Shown: positions 10,950 to 22,159 of the stretch, one piece after another | Layout of the letters: each line of letters opens with the position of its first letter | Position numbering within the stretch: the stretch's first letter is position 1 | Assembly: GCA_030374805.1 (NCBI GenBank) | Contig: JARGSG010000031.1 | Span: forward strand, 62,001-126,000 | DNA from: Gracilaria gracilis | Taxonomy: Eukaryota; Rhodophyta; Florideophyceae; Gracilariales; Gracilariaceae | DNA: 64,000 bases | Reading direction: 5' to 3' | Translations under genes and position numbers: made by a program | Notes under the pieces: generated by a model | What the model saw: only the letters and a program-made list of their open reading frames with translations | Told to the model about the DNA's origin: nothing | Database searches by the model: none

Positions 10950-13585
10950 CGACGTACACATCACACAGCGTATTGCCTTGGTTATGTGTTTGTGTTTCGC
11001 TTGCCACGTGCCTTGGAGAGGCTTTTGGCGGCGCTGGTCGACGCAAAGAATGAGCTCGGTGACGAAGAAGATGCCGATGAAGATAGTAAGAGCGCGCAAG
11101 GCGTGCAGCAACGCGTGGAGATTCTGGCCAGATTGAGTAGCCCTGGTTTTTTGTTCTCCCAACTGCTTGTCGCGTCGGAGCAGCTGATCTTCAGTCGACT
11201 TTCGTTGCCGACACACGCGCTCAAGCAGGCTGCGAAGCACTTTGGCATGGAGCTACGCTTCAAGTCGGAGTTTGGTGGCGGCTATTTAGAGTTTGAGCCG
11301 GCATGGGAACATGTGTACGTCAACCATGAACTGGAGAAGAATACCGACTGTTACTTTGCGCCGCCCGACCGCTCGTTACTCATTTTAAACGTGCTGCAAT
11401 CGAAGGAGCATTGGGGATATGGGCTCAATATCGAGAGATTGCTATACAAACAGAAGCTTGAGAAGGTGTTTGCGCTGCATTCTGTGCCGGAGAAACGGCG
11501 ACTTGTGGGGCAGTTCATCTGGAGACAGTGGTGGAACCCGATTCGAGAACCGCCGTTTCATGAACTTAAAGACTATCTCGGCGCTCGTGTGACGTTTTAC
11601 TTTGTGTTTGTGAGCTTTTACGACAGACGCTTGCTCCCGCTTGCGTTGTTGTCCATCCGGATATTAGTGGTGTACCGCATGGTGAGGAACCTTGAGACGC
11701 TTGTCATTGTGCGCTGGGTGTTTGCCATCGAATTGGTGGTCTGGACCACGTACGTTCTGGAGAACTGGAAGAGAAGAACGGCCATGGAGAATACCAGATG
11801 GAGTCTGCACGACTACCAGGAAGGGTCCATGGACGACACTCGCGTGCAGTATGAAGGAGAGCATCGCTACGGTATCTACAGCAAGGGCGGCTTTGTGGCA
11901 CTGGACGATCTGGCAATGCACCGCGACTATTGCATACCGTCGGAGAGCAGCTATGCATGCGGCAGCTCTTCCAGCAAAAGGCTGCTGCAAGCGCACAGCA
12001 TGGGCGATCGTCAGGGCAGCAGGGTGCTCCTACCTCAAAACGCGTACCAAGACCCGCGCAAGAAACGGAACGCGCTGTTGGTTTCCACGGCGGTGACGGC
12101 GCTGTTGGTGGTGATCGAGGGCGCGTTGACGTTCTTGTTGCTGTGGTATCTAAACGAGATTGTGGAGTGGAGTAAGATTCGGGTGGCGGACGGGTTTGCG
12201 GACGCTGTGCCTGGCGTGCTGAACGGCGTGCTCATCTTTGTGTTTGACTCGGTGTGGAGATCGGTACCCATGTGGCTGACGAGACGCGAAGATCATAGCA
12301 CGAACCAGCAGTTTGAGAACAGTCTTATCTATAAGCGCTTTGCGTTCATGTTTGTGTCCATTTGTGAGTTGGCCTCTTTCGTTGTGGCAGCTTTGGCAAG
12401 TCTTTTACGAACAGCTTGATTGACGTGTTTTTTTCTCGCCCTTTTCCTTGCTCGTTGGTTGACAGATATCTTGCTGTTCTACATTGCATTTGTTCGAAAG
12501 TACCTGGAGAACACGTGCGCAGCCGGAAAGGTAGCTGGTTTGGAAAGCGACGTCATGCGCGAGCTGTAGAATCAGGTGCTGTCGCTGGTGCTAACCAAGG
12601 TGACGATCGGGCAAGTGATGGAAATCTGGGTACCGTGGGTAACGACGACATTGAAGCAAGTAAGCGCGCGACTACGTTAGTCCAAACGCGCGCAACAAAC
12701 GACACAGCACGGCGCCTACAACCGGTATGTGGCGGAGAGCAAGCTGACCAAGTACCACTCGACAATAGAAGACTACAGCAAACTGGTGATGCAGTTTGGA
12801 TTTCTGGTGTTTTTCGGGGTGGCGTTCCCGCTGGCCAGCGTCGTGAACATCGTGAACAACACGCTGGAAGTACGCAACGACCCATACAAGCCTCTGGTAC
12901 TTTCGCAGCGCGTGGACGCGGACGATGCGGCCAACATTGGCGCATGGTACGACATCCTTCAACTGCTGAACATCCTATCGGTGTGGGTGAATGTCGGGCT
13001 TCTAATCTTTACATTTGAGTCGCTGGACGTGTTGCTAGGCGCCAACGGCCAAGACTGGCAAATGATGCTGTACCGCGTGACGGCGTTCTTTATCCTGGAA
13101 CACATACTGCTCGGCATCAAAGCATGGGCGGCCGCGGCCATTTGCGACATCCCCAACAAGACGCAGGTGCTGCTGGGATGGAAATCGTTCGACATGGCGC
13201 GCCACTTCGTGGTACGATTCGAGGTGGTGTTTCCAGACAAAGTGGATGATGCGATGTGTTATTGCAGCCAGAATGGATAGAGGGTCGTTTGGTGAACAAC
13301 GAAATTTCGGCAGTGGAACGCGATTTGAGTGTCGGAAAGAAGGTTGCGGAAGTTCACGAAGGTGGGAATGATGAATTGGTGAGACACATGGAGATGGTTC
13401 GGAGAGCCGCTCGCATGGGTTGCACTTTTGCGTTGAAGAGCAATACCGTGAGAGAGGCTTGGTTTCAAATCCATGGAGTAGTGTTGAGCTTCTCGACAAT
13501 GTGCGAGACAACGAAGCAGTTTGTTGCAGAGATAGAAGCACGTGCACCGAATCCATGGGCAAAGGCGTCGGTAGAATTTTTTTAA
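10950..13585 (+). pseudogene. Anoctamin / TMEM16 membrane protein, one intron, broken
   Basis: Exon 1 (frame open from 10950; GTG at 10986 is only a window convention, so the true start is uncertain) has the N-terminal domain opening YVFVFRLPRALERLLAAL, the family hinge WWNPIREPPFHELKDYLG, several hydrophobic helices, and REDHSTNQQFENSLIYKRFA before the pore helices. A GT-AG intron of 66 nt (12400-12465, pyrimidine-rich before the acceptor) joins in phase to NILLFYIAFVRKYLENTC. Later blocks (MQFGFLVFFGVAFPLASV and ANIGAWYDILQLLNILSV) are anoctamin C-terminal helices. TAG codons lie in frame at 12567-12569 and 12678-12680, and a one-base shift near 13254 moves the C-terminus (PEWIEGRLVNNE, to 13585) into another frame. 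Anoctamins are lipid scramblases or chloride channels; some act at ER contacts. This copy looks recently inactivated. Confidence 0.88.
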
Positions 13586-13807
13586 CGGGCAAGTACGACA
13601 TCGTTGGACATTGTTCCAGTTTATGGCTTTGTTCATTCAGTTTAAATGGACGACGAGGGGCTTGTGTGATATACACTCAGCGAAACTTTGATATCTCAAA
13701 AATTTCAGAGTGGCTGTATGCATCAATGTTGGCACCCAGCCAAACCGTGCCTCAGCGTCTTGAAACGCGTTGGTAATATGTAAACCAGATATGTTTGTAG
13801 GCAGTTA
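13586..13807. other. Spacer between anoctamin gene and Harbinger-1
   Basis: No gene seen. It ends with the TTA target duplication (13805-13807) of the following element. Confidence 0.5.
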
Positions 13808-14442
13808 GGGCCGTTCCAATACTTTCTATTATCGAATGGAAATAAAATGTGACGGTTTTGAAAGCCGGCCATATGCTATTAGGCATTCCAATACTTTGCC
13901 AACATAAAATGGCATATGGCGTCATTTCATGGTAGCATTAAAGATAATGCAGCCGCAACGGTTATCTCCCCCCTTCTTCTTCTTTTCACCTATCCGGCTC
14001 TAACGTGATGACAGCGCGGCTTCTTCTTACACAGCCTGTTTGTCTCTCACCCATTTTTGTCTCTTTCCGCTTCGGCTTCCTGAAGCCTTCCTTTAGCCTT
14101 ATCCAGCTTTCCCAACATGCCCGTCGACACCCATATCCATGCTTGCAACTACAGTCTTCCATGTAGTTGGAGCATAGAATGTAGTGCAACGTACTTGGAC
14201 TATGGCCTAACACTACACCTTTTACCTCTGAGTAAAATTTTTGGTGGAACCCACGTAGTTGCTGAGTAGCTGGAAACCGTTTTTTCTTTACCAAAGAACC
14301 TCTCTATCATCTATATAAACGTAGAAGTAGTCGCACAAAGTTAAACAATTTGTTGAGAGAAACAACCAGCCGCATAAAGCTAATTCTATTGTTCCTCCGG
14401 CCTTTTACATCAAATTGTCACCGTCTAACACTAAGACCAGCT

Positions 14443-15720
14443 ATGGAAGAACGCAAACGTACTGCTATAGGTGTTGCTGCGATTATATCTAAACGAAACA
14501 GAAACACGTTTCGAATTGCTGCTTCGGCTGCTTCTGTTATCATCACTGCCAGCATGACTGCACATGGACGTGGCGAGCACACTGTTCAACGAGAAAAATT
14601 TCTTTTCTCTACCGTACTGGCTGGAACGTCCCCTCGTTTGTTCAAGTGTATATATAGAATGTCGAGGGATTCTTTCATGCTACTTGCTGAGAAACTGGCT
14701 CTCCATTCTAATTGCAAGTTTCGGAAGAGCTCACCCTTGATGCGACTATCTGTATCGTTAAGATGGTTAGCCGGGGGTTCGTATTTAGACATCGGCATGG
14801 CACACCTTCTCCCTTCTTCAACGGTTTATTATTACATACACGACACAATGGAAGTGCTAAACAGTTTGCTCGACCTATCATTTCCTTACAAGAATGAGAC
14901 TTGGCTTTCAAGAGTTGAGAAAGGCTTTTCAAGAAGACAGGAAAGTGCCTTAGACATGTGTTGTGGTGCATTGGATGGTAATGCTATCAAAATTACTGAG
15001 CCTTCATCGTCGGAAGTCGCTAATTCTTCTACTTACTACAATCGGAAAGGATGTTTCGCACTCAATCTACAAGCTTTGTGTGACTCGGAATATCGTTTTA
15101 CCTTCATATCATGCATATCACCGGGGTCCACGCATGATAGCACTGCTTATGCAATGAGCAGTCTTGCAACCCTCCTGGAACGTGAGGAGAATAGCCTTGT
15201 GCCGGGGTATTGGATAGCAGGCGACGATGCGTATACCTGTGCGAATAGAATTCTAACCCCTTGGCCTGGAAGGTCTTTGAGCACGGCCAAAAGTTGTTTT
15301 AACTACTGGCACTCGTCCGCAAGATGCTTCATCGAGCAAAGCTTCGGGATTCTGGTAGGGAGATGGGGAGTACTCTGGAGACCACTACGCTGCTCTCTTG
15401 TGAAGAATGCTACCGTCATTTCAGTCTGCTGCAAGATTCACAACTTTGTCATCGACAATGATAACTCCTTTGAAGTTCCGCCACCTTCAGAAGCAGACAG
15501 TGCCCACCACAATGATCCGGCTGACCTATCGCTACATCTTCAAGATGAATGCGATCTGAACGAAGCTATGCATCACAGACCCCGAGACCTGGAAGCATCG
15601 CAGCTGCGCATCGACTTTACCCAAGAGTTTGAAGCCAGCGCCCGGCGCAGGCCATATGTCTACACAGAGTACAAAGCGCCGCGTAGACCTTTCGTGTGTG
15701 CATGTTCACATATTGAATGA
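14443..15720 (+). CDS. PIF/Harbinger transposase (DDE superfamily 4), intact
   Basis: A 425-residue frame from the ATG at 14443 (the phase is open upstream to 14350 but without an ATG). An N-terminal helical region (MSRDSFMLLAEKL) precedes the nuclease core: first Asp in CCGALDGNAIKITEP, then YYNRKGCFALNLQALCDSEY and STHDSTAY, second Asp in GYWIAGDDAY, and catalytic Glu in RCFIEQSFGILVGRWG. All three acidic residues are present and no stop interrupts the frame. The enzyme cuts at the terminal repeats and inserts at TTA, in known relatives together with the Myb-like partner encoded here on the opposite strand. The tail (acidic, then RRPYVYTEYKAPRRP) is variable in the family. Confidence 0.93.
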   Translation: MEERKRTAIGVAAIISKRNRNTFRIAASAASVIITASMTAHGRGEHTVQREKFLFSTVLAGTSPRLFKCIYRMSRDSFMLLAEKLALHSNCKFRKSSPLMRLSVSLRWLAGGSYLDIGMAHLLPSSTVYYYIHDTMEVLNSLLDLSFPYKNETWLSRVEKGFSRRQESALDMCCGALDGNAIKITEPSSSEVANSSTYYNRKGCFALNLQALCDSEYRFTFISCISPGSTHDSTAYAMSSLATLLEREENSLVPGYWIAGDDAYTCANRILTPWPGRSLSTAKSCFNYWHSSARCFIEQSFGILVGRWGVLWRPLRCSLVKNATVISVCCKIHNFVIDNDNSFEVPPPSEADSAHHNDPADLSLHLQDECDLNEAMHHRPRDLEASQLRIDFTQEFEASARRRPYVYTEYKAPRRPFVCACSHIE

Positions 15721-15742
15721 CTTCGCTCCTCCAGATTCCATA

Positions 15743-17172
15743 TTAAATGCTTTCTTCTTCCCTATCATCATCAGCCTCATCCATGCTTGACATGGCCTTG
15801 TCAATTATTTGCGTTGTGCAAGCCAACCGTCGCTCTATTAAAGCCAAAGTCACATTCGTAGTCCCGCTATGTGCCCCTCCATCCCTGCTACGAATACTGT
15901 CAATGCTGGCCATTATCTTGACCTCTAATTCCATCAAAGACGATACAGTAGAGGCACCCTTCGTAGCTTTTTCCAGCTTTACGATTCCAGCATCTGAAGT
16001 TACCGCCGACGAGCCGTCTTGGATTACAATGGACTGCGGGGATGTGCTGCTTTCTGCCATCTTATTCAAAGCAGCAGCAACCGACTCAATGTCTTCCTCT
16101 CTTCTTCGTTTTCGTGACGAAGTCTGAACCGGTGGGATAGCAGATCGACAGGCATCAATATCACTGATTCCTGCTTCAACCTGTGCATTTGGAGGAGTGA
16201 CTCGCACAACGGCATCCAAGCTTGGATGCTTATGAAAAACGCATGAACGTAGGAAAAACTGTCGTCACCGCATGTAAAATTCGGGAAGGAGTCTGTATCA
16301 CCCTGTCCGGAACGATTGTACTTCTCACATGCGATAGTGTAGGCAGATCTCAACTTACCCCATCTTTGCTTCAAAAGTGTTCCATTTCGTACGTGTGGGT
16401 GCTCATTTGGATTGAACGCAAGAAGTACATCCTCCGTCACCCCACAGGCGGCGTCAGGAACGTCTGGTTGAAAGCTCTGATCGTTGAAAAGCTGCAAGAA
16501 CTCGTTAGAGAACGGGTCATGGCGCCCTGCATCAAGTTTCGACCGTATCTCGATCCTCTGGTACATCCGGGAGACAACGGTTGAGTGCCGGGCATCAGCG
16601 ATTACATGACACAGGCGCGCTGTTTCGTGTTTAGTCCAGTTAGGAGCCCGTTCACGTCCAACACCAGCTCTTAGACCCAACCTTTCGCCGTCTACACATT
16701 TGTGTTGCTCCCAAAGCCTAGCAAGGCTGATGATTTCGTTTGAGGTGCACACATTGGCTTGCTGCAACCTCTGCGTGAGAACCAATTTCGAACCAGATCC
16801 AGAGAGACTGATGCAACGTAATGCTGCAGACAATATATGTTGCGTGAGGCGTATCGCTGGAGGACGGGGGGTTCTGGCATTTTCTGATACGGAAAGCGGC
16901 TGTGTTGCGTGTCCAGTTGATGCGTCTTCTGTCGCAGCGCATTAAGAGGAATCAAGCCCCACCTGTAGGGTTAGATTGTGGTAAGAAGGGGAAGACACAT
17001 GTGGTGGTTGCGCAGCGGCGGTAGTTTGAGGCTGAAGAGAGGAAACGAGTTGCTGCACAGTCGCAGTTGGTTCAGATATGGCGTGCGCAGGATTGGGGAC
17101 CAAGGAAATGCCATGGTTTACGCGAGAAGAATCGCCATCAAGATTCTGGGAGATCACGTCTCGATGGGCCAT
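15743..17172 (-). pseudogene. Harbinger ORF2: SAP/Myb-like accessory protein, two lesions
   Basis: One minus-strand phase runs from an ATG at 17172: a Pro/Ser/Gln-rich N-terminus, an in-frame TAA at 16942-16944, then ALRCISLSGSGSKLVLTQRL, which fits a SAP-type DNA-binding helix pair. A Myb/trihelix-like module follows, from WTKHETARLCHVI to LKQRWGKLRSAYTIA, and then FSYVHAFF. At a T-run near 16240 the phase shifts by one base and continues as HPSLDAVVRVTPP with a basic patch SSRKRRREED and a helical C-terminus to 15743. Harbinger ORF2 proteins bind subterminal DNA and help import the transposase into the nucleus. The SAP reading is mine; the Myb-like assignment is firmer from context. Confidence 0.75.
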
Positions 17173-17383
17173 GTTGTCTTACGGGCGATGGGTGGTGTCG
17201 AAGAAGGAAGAGACGGCAAGGCATACACTATGGAACTTGCAGAGGGGTGCCCTGCAAGTCACACAATGTTGCAACCGTTCATATTAGATATGGCCACTTA
17301 GAAGTCGCCACGTGACGGGAATGCTTCCATATACTATTTCCATACAAAAAAAAGTATTGGAACGGCCCTTAATCCCAAAACAA

Positions 17384-18645
17384 CAGTGGGATATAACGGA
17401 AAAAGAAAACGAAATTTACTTATATCTACGAAATTGTATAACTTCAAACGCAGTAAACAGTGGATATCTCCCCATCAATAGCCTGTCATCGCCGCCTTCT
17501 TTTCAATTACAGCAATGCGTCTCTTTGAAATTGATTCCCACAAGTTTTCCAACAATTGGAACGGCATGCTTTCCCACACATCTCCAACGCTATTTGGCAG
17601 CTTCTCGACACTATGGAACTGCCTGTGACCCTCATACACCTTCTTAGACAGCCAGGCCCAGGAGTTTTCGATAATGTTCAGCTCTGGGCTCTTGGCTGGC
17701 CAGTCCAAAACCTCAACACTATTATAGCTAAGCCATTTTTTAGTAGCATTTGCACGATGAACACTCGTTCCATCGTGCACAAACACCCAGTCTTCTCCTC
17801 TAGCTTCAGCAGCAAATGGTCAAAGTACTTAAATATATATAGAAGCATTCATATTTCCATCTAAAGCGACAATATTTTCACGACCATAGATAGAAATTGC
17901 GGCCCACTCCATAAGCGGCTTACCCCCTTGTTGACGCTGTGAGAAAATCTCTGGTTCTTTTCTTAAGTCTTCCCAATAATGATCCAAATCATCAGGGCCA
18001 TCAAGGTTGAACTTCTTTTCGTCCGAAATTAGCATCTTTTTCCAGTCTATAGTGCTACATGAAAACTTTGCTTTGGCCTATTGGAGTCGTGCGTTTTTGT
18101 GTTTTTGCGTCATGTATAATCCTTTCTTTATATTCTTATACTTCAGGTATGGAACCTGCTGAAATATGTGCTGCACCCTGTACACATCAGTTTCCAAGTT
18201 ATACTTTTTGTGAACCTCCGACGCACTGCTTTAATTCAATAGGACATCACGAATGATGGCTCGTTTAGTAATGTGAGTAACTTTCTTGTTGCGTGGCTTC
18301 CATTGTTTTTGTTGTGTTTGTCTTGGACGCATAATTAACTGTTAAACTGTTGTGCGGTGTCTTCCAAGCTTCTCAGCAATCTCACGGTGACTCAGGGCAC
18401 GGGAACTGTGGGCAATGATCTGAGCCTTTTCAATTTCTGACAATAGCTTTCCACAAGGCATGGTTGGAATGGGGTAGATATTTGAAGTGTGGTTTGTGGA
18501 AGGGGATAGTGCCAACGTTTATGTGGTTGAGGTACAGCACTGTACAATGTCTAATTACGCGCCAATTTCAGTTTGAACTAAGCTGATGGTATAAAATTTC
18601 GTAGATATATAAAAGTTTCGTTTTTGTTTTCGTAAATGCTACTTT
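17384..18645 (-). mobile_element. Old Tc1/mariner-type transposon
   Basis: Imperfect inverted repeats of about 57 bp (17384-17440 and 18588-18645, sharing ATATCTACGAAATT) enclose a Tc1-type transposase frame on minus. A clean TA duplication is not visible, so ends are approximate. The many stops in the transposase mark it as far older than the Harbinger next to it. Confidence 0.75.
17475..18461 (-). pseudogene. Tc1-type transposase, five in-frame stops
   Basis: A single phase of 329 codons runs from MPCGKLLSEIEKAQIIAHS at 18461 to the stop at 17475, the usual Tc1 length, without frameshift. It has the N-terminal helix-turn-helix (LSHREIAEKLGRHRTT), the first catalytic Asp in LISDEKKFNLDGPD, the conserved HYWEDLRKEPEIFS segment, the second Asp in FVHDGTSVHRANATK and the third acidic position in SPELNIIENSW. 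Five stop codons interrupt it, which fits slow decay by point mutation. Confidence 0.85.
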
Positions 18646-19095
18646 ATTACAATTCGATCAATTCTGTGACGATATATCTAGGCCTCGGTTATCTATTGAG
18701 CAAAAGAAGAAACGCTTTTGTTTTGACGGTACTATGGCATTTTTGTTTTGAAACAAGCTGTTTATTTTGGGATATCAAAACTTCGTAGACTGTACGTTAC
18801 TCTTATGTGAGGATGACCATCATACACCACTCACATTTCGATATTTTACCTGAGAACCAGGACGACAAGAAACACGTTATCAACGTGGTTATTTTCCCGA
18901 GGCTCCGCCTCAGGAAAATGACAAACCCTCGGGCTCATATCGCACTCTCGTGCCGGTTGAAAACCCTTATATGTTACAGATCATCTCCGTTATCGCCACG
19001 CGCTTCGTGATCGCCCACGCCATCGTCGCGCTCTGCGAGCGTGTCCTTGCCGGTATACAAGACGCTTTGTGCGATCGCAAGCTCCAACTCGAAGG
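18646..19095. other. Upstream region of the CenH3 gene
   Basis: No supported gene. The sequence becomes GC-richer from about 18890 on, which may be the promoter side of the histone gene; I see no certain TATA box. Confidence 0.4.
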
Positions 19096-19666
19096 ATGAG
19101 TCCTCCACGGGGGTCGCATCACGGAGATAGCTCCGCGACTACGAACAGGCGTCCTGTACGTACCCCACGCACATCTCGAGAGTCGGTGCCTCGGTGCAAG
19201 GTAGAAACCGGATGCGATGTCCAGACTGCCGCACCATCGACCCCAGGTTCAGCGCGACCCGCCTCAAAGCCGCGCCAGAGTGCAAGTCGAACACGAGCGA
19301 TCATGGAGATCCGCAAGTATCAGAGGACGGTGAATTTGCTCATCCATCGTCTCCCGTTTTCACGATTAATAAAGGAGATAACACTGAAATATCATCACAA
19401 TCTGAAGTACGTTCGTGTATGCGTTTGGCGCCACCGCAGAAGACTGAATTTACTTCTTGCTCTCTGACGCCCATTCGCCTCTTACCAGATGGGGCAAGGA
19501 TGCCGTGAAGGCATTGCAAGTAGCGGCAGAGGCCTTTATTGTGACTCTAAGGGAAGACGCAAACCTGTGCGCAATTCACGCCAAGAGGGTTACCCTCATG
19601 CCGAGCGATATACATCTGACGAGGCGAGTCCGAGGAATTGCAAATGATCCAGCGAGCTTTCTGTGA
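19096..19666 (+). CDS. Centromere-type histone H3 variant (CenH3/CENP-A-like), one 82-nt intron
   Basis: Exon 1 is 19096-19406 and exon 2 is 19489-19666. The 82-nt intron starts GTACGT and ends TTACCAG and joins in phase, giving 162 residues. The tail of about 70 residues is Ser/Pro/Arg-rich and unlike the canonical H3 tail (no ARTKQTARKS). The fold then starts at [20 protein letters not shown] (alpha-N and helix 1), continues through [16 protein letters not shown] (loop 1) and [20 protein letters not shown] (helix 2), and ends [18 protein letters not shown]. The Trp in loop 1 where canonical H3 has Phe (RFQ) and the divergent tail are CENP-A hallmarks. It would replace H3 in centromeric nucleosomes. 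It is tail to tail with the ePHD gene, 17 bp between stops. The frame is intact; CenH3 rather than another H3 variant is very likely. Confidence 0.88.
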
Positions 19667-19683
19667 CTCACGTCTAGAGAAAG

Positions 19684-21564
19684 TCATGAGCGAGAAGCAA
19701 ACCTCTTTCTTGAGCAAGCAGCAGTGGCTCCTGTTATCGCGCATATAACCTTGTTGTGCTCAAGTTCGCACATTCCTCTCAGGTGGTGAGCGTCTCTAGT
19801 TACGTTCAAATATGCTTTCCCTAGCGCTCGTTGACAATTCGGACAGCTCAACAAACGAAACGAGCAAACGATACCAGACCCATCTTGGAACAACACTGCT
19901 AGGCCATCAATCTTCATCTTGTGACCATCACTCAAAGAGAATAAACCATGGTGGTCTTCAACAGCGCAGATGTTATTATTGTTGCCTAGAATGTGCTCAC
20001 AAGCAGAGCATTTTACGTCATAATGGTAACAAATAGAGTAGTCCTCGAGCACCGGCCTATTAAGATTGTCTCCGTGATCGTCAACACAACAGTTGCTTTC
20101 ATCCTCATCGCACTTTGTGTCTGATGCCTTCGCGAATCTTCTTCCACGAACAGCGTGATCGCTGCAAAATGCAGCAAAGCAGTGTTCCAGTACACATCCT
20201 CCTGCAGCCTTGAGGCACTCGAGGTGAAACACGCTGCTGCATTCATCAGCATTGCAGTGAATTGTAGCGGCACCCTGTGAAAAATGCGAACATATCTTTT
20301 GACCATGGGAATAAGATACGTACATACATAAAACAACTCCGGTACTCATGTTGATGACCACGCCAGGGGCCCAGCATGCGCATTCAAAATGAGTATGGAG
20401 CCCTCGCACACCTTTCCTATCATAAAAAGGACCTATGAGAGTGTCTCTAGATAACGTCGGTCTCGAAACACTTTTAGGGCAGAAGCAGCATTGAACCGTA
20501 GGCTCCATCAACCTAAAGAGCCCCTGCCATATCTTTTCCACCAAAGGAGTAAACGACGAACATTCTCCCGCTATCCACTTATGATACATGTACAGGGCAG
20601 CACGAGCTTCATAAGTCGACCAACTTCTTTCCCGACGGGGACGCAATGGGCCAGGAGACGCCCACCACCCGTCCTTTATCGGCACCTTCTGGAATGGAAT
20701 CCACCACTTCGGACGGTCTTCGGGTGTCCAGCTTGCTCTTTGCAGCTTCTGAGATTCGCGGACGGCTGTCTGTAAATCTCGAAACAAGCCCTTCGCTTCA
20801 ATGAAGGCGGCCTCGAGATCTGCCTGCCGATAATTCGCGCAATCGTTTGCGATTTCCGATTACGATCATGATTGTAATCGTCCAGCAGTTATATTCCAGC
20901 AGTAGACTGTCTCTAGTCCGTTTCGATATCGACTGTCTCCGAAGTAGCAACACTCATCAACCCAGAGCGATTTCCTGATACGCACCCACTCTCAAAGTAG
21001 TTCGTAACGAGAATTATAAGCGTGGTTCGGGGTTTCTTCGCTCACACCCTCACTGCCATCTTCTGACCCACTGTCGGAAAAATGGAAGTTTTCGAACATG
21101 TAGGTCATGTCGGCAAGCGCGTACTTCTTCGTTTTCGCCTGCATCACGGACATAAACGTTGTTCCGTTTGCAGAGTTCATCGAATGACGTCTTGCATTCG
21201 TTAAAATGACCTTTTCCGACTCGCCGGGACGTTTTTCTATGGCATGCTCGACAATACTGCGCGCGATTTCGGTTGTCATTTGCTGCGATGTACCCGGGTA
21301 AGTAAATGCCTCTAGTCCAATTGCCATAACTAGGTCAATCCAGAGGCGACCATGTCGTGGGCTCCGTATACTCCTGAGCCAAGCGGAGAAGTTTCGGCGC
21401 CCATGCTGCTCGTACTCCAGCGCGCCTACCCGCTGGACAAAACACGAGGTAGCAGTTATCATTGCTATGGAAAGCTGCTTTCGTCTTTTTCGTTTGATGC
21501 TAGGACCTGTACCACGCGATGCGGGAGTCGTGAATTCCTTGGGAGCAGACGGGCTTTCCATCAT
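19684..21564 (-). CDS. Extended PHD (ePHD) finger protein, probably two exons
   Basis: Exon 2 (20823-19684) contains a full ePHD module: CCFCPKSVSRP, IGPFYDRKG, HFECACWAPGV, KICSHFSQGAATIHC, FHLECLKAAGGC and FCSDHA, the Cys/His pattern of histone- or DNA-binding ePHD domains in chromatin regulators. A second Cys-rich region follows (CSACEHILG, SCPNCQRALG). I join it to an N-terminal exon, 21564-21046, through a putative 222-nt intron (20824-21045, GTGAGC...CGGCAG) that keeps phase 0; the join is inference. Exon 1 has a basic patch IKRKRRK and an acidic Ser-rich end, as in nuclear proteins. The predicted protein is 552 residues, with no SET or bromodomain in the window. The frame is open upstream of 21564, so the start may lie earlier. 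Confidence 0.7.
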
Positions 21565-22159
21565 CCTGATGGTGTCGATACCCAGGACGGTATTCTTTCC
21601 GACAGAGGAGAGAGCGAGTGTGATACTGCAGGCCCAGACGGTTGCAATTTGCCACGAGCCTGCTGGAGATGTTTTCGGTCACCGTAAGTGGGTGCTGTTG
21701 CCGGGATTCTGGTTCACACTCTTTCTTTCAACAAGTGAGTCACGCTCGCGACCTGTTAGACACCTATTCTCTTTGCGCGCAAACGGCTGGCGGTTTAAAC
21801 GGCAAAGAATCGACGACGGGTACGATGGCTGCTCCGTAGTGCTCCTGGCTGTGTTGGCCTCTTCCGGGAAGGGAGACAAGCCAGACGCGCATGCGGTGCG
21901 CGTATGTTCTCGAGGTTCGAAATTCGAAATTCGAATGTGCGAAAGAGTCGTTTTATTTTTGCACACTTTTCAGCGTCCGAAATCTGAGTGATGTCCACAT
22001 CGCCTCGGCCGGTCCCCCGTTCCCCCCCCCTTCCCCGACCACCCCACCCTCAGCGCCAGCTCCGCAGCTCGCATCCTCCGCTTATTGTCGCCGCGCTACG
22101 CACCCGTCGCACCCCCGGGCGCGGAGCCGTGTCCACGCCTACCCGTCGTCCTTGTTGAC

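Larger units (their letters stand above)
13808..17368 (+). mobile_element. PIF/Harbinger DNA transposon, copy 1
   Basis: Both ends carry GGGCCGTTCCAATACTTT as an inverted repeat (starting 13808 and, inverted, ending 17368), with weaker similarity beyond. The flanks are a TTA duplication (13805-13807 and 17369-17371), the standard Harbinger target. A second copy of the TIR motif, TTCCAATACTTT, lies subterminally near 13890. Inside are a DDE transposase on plus and a Myb/SAP-like accessory protein on minus, convergent at about 15.73 kb. Size is 3561 bp. The transposase is intact and the accessory frame has two lesions, so the copy is young. Confidence 0.92.

Noticed and set aside
12567-12680. 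TAG recoded as an amino acid in this organism
   Set aside because: Stops inside relics include TAA, TAG and TGA, and intact genes here end normally; loss of function explains them better.
21467-21991. 174-codon plus frame opposite the ePHD N-terminal exon
   Set aside because: Its sequence is the complement of the better supported minus exon and has no domain.
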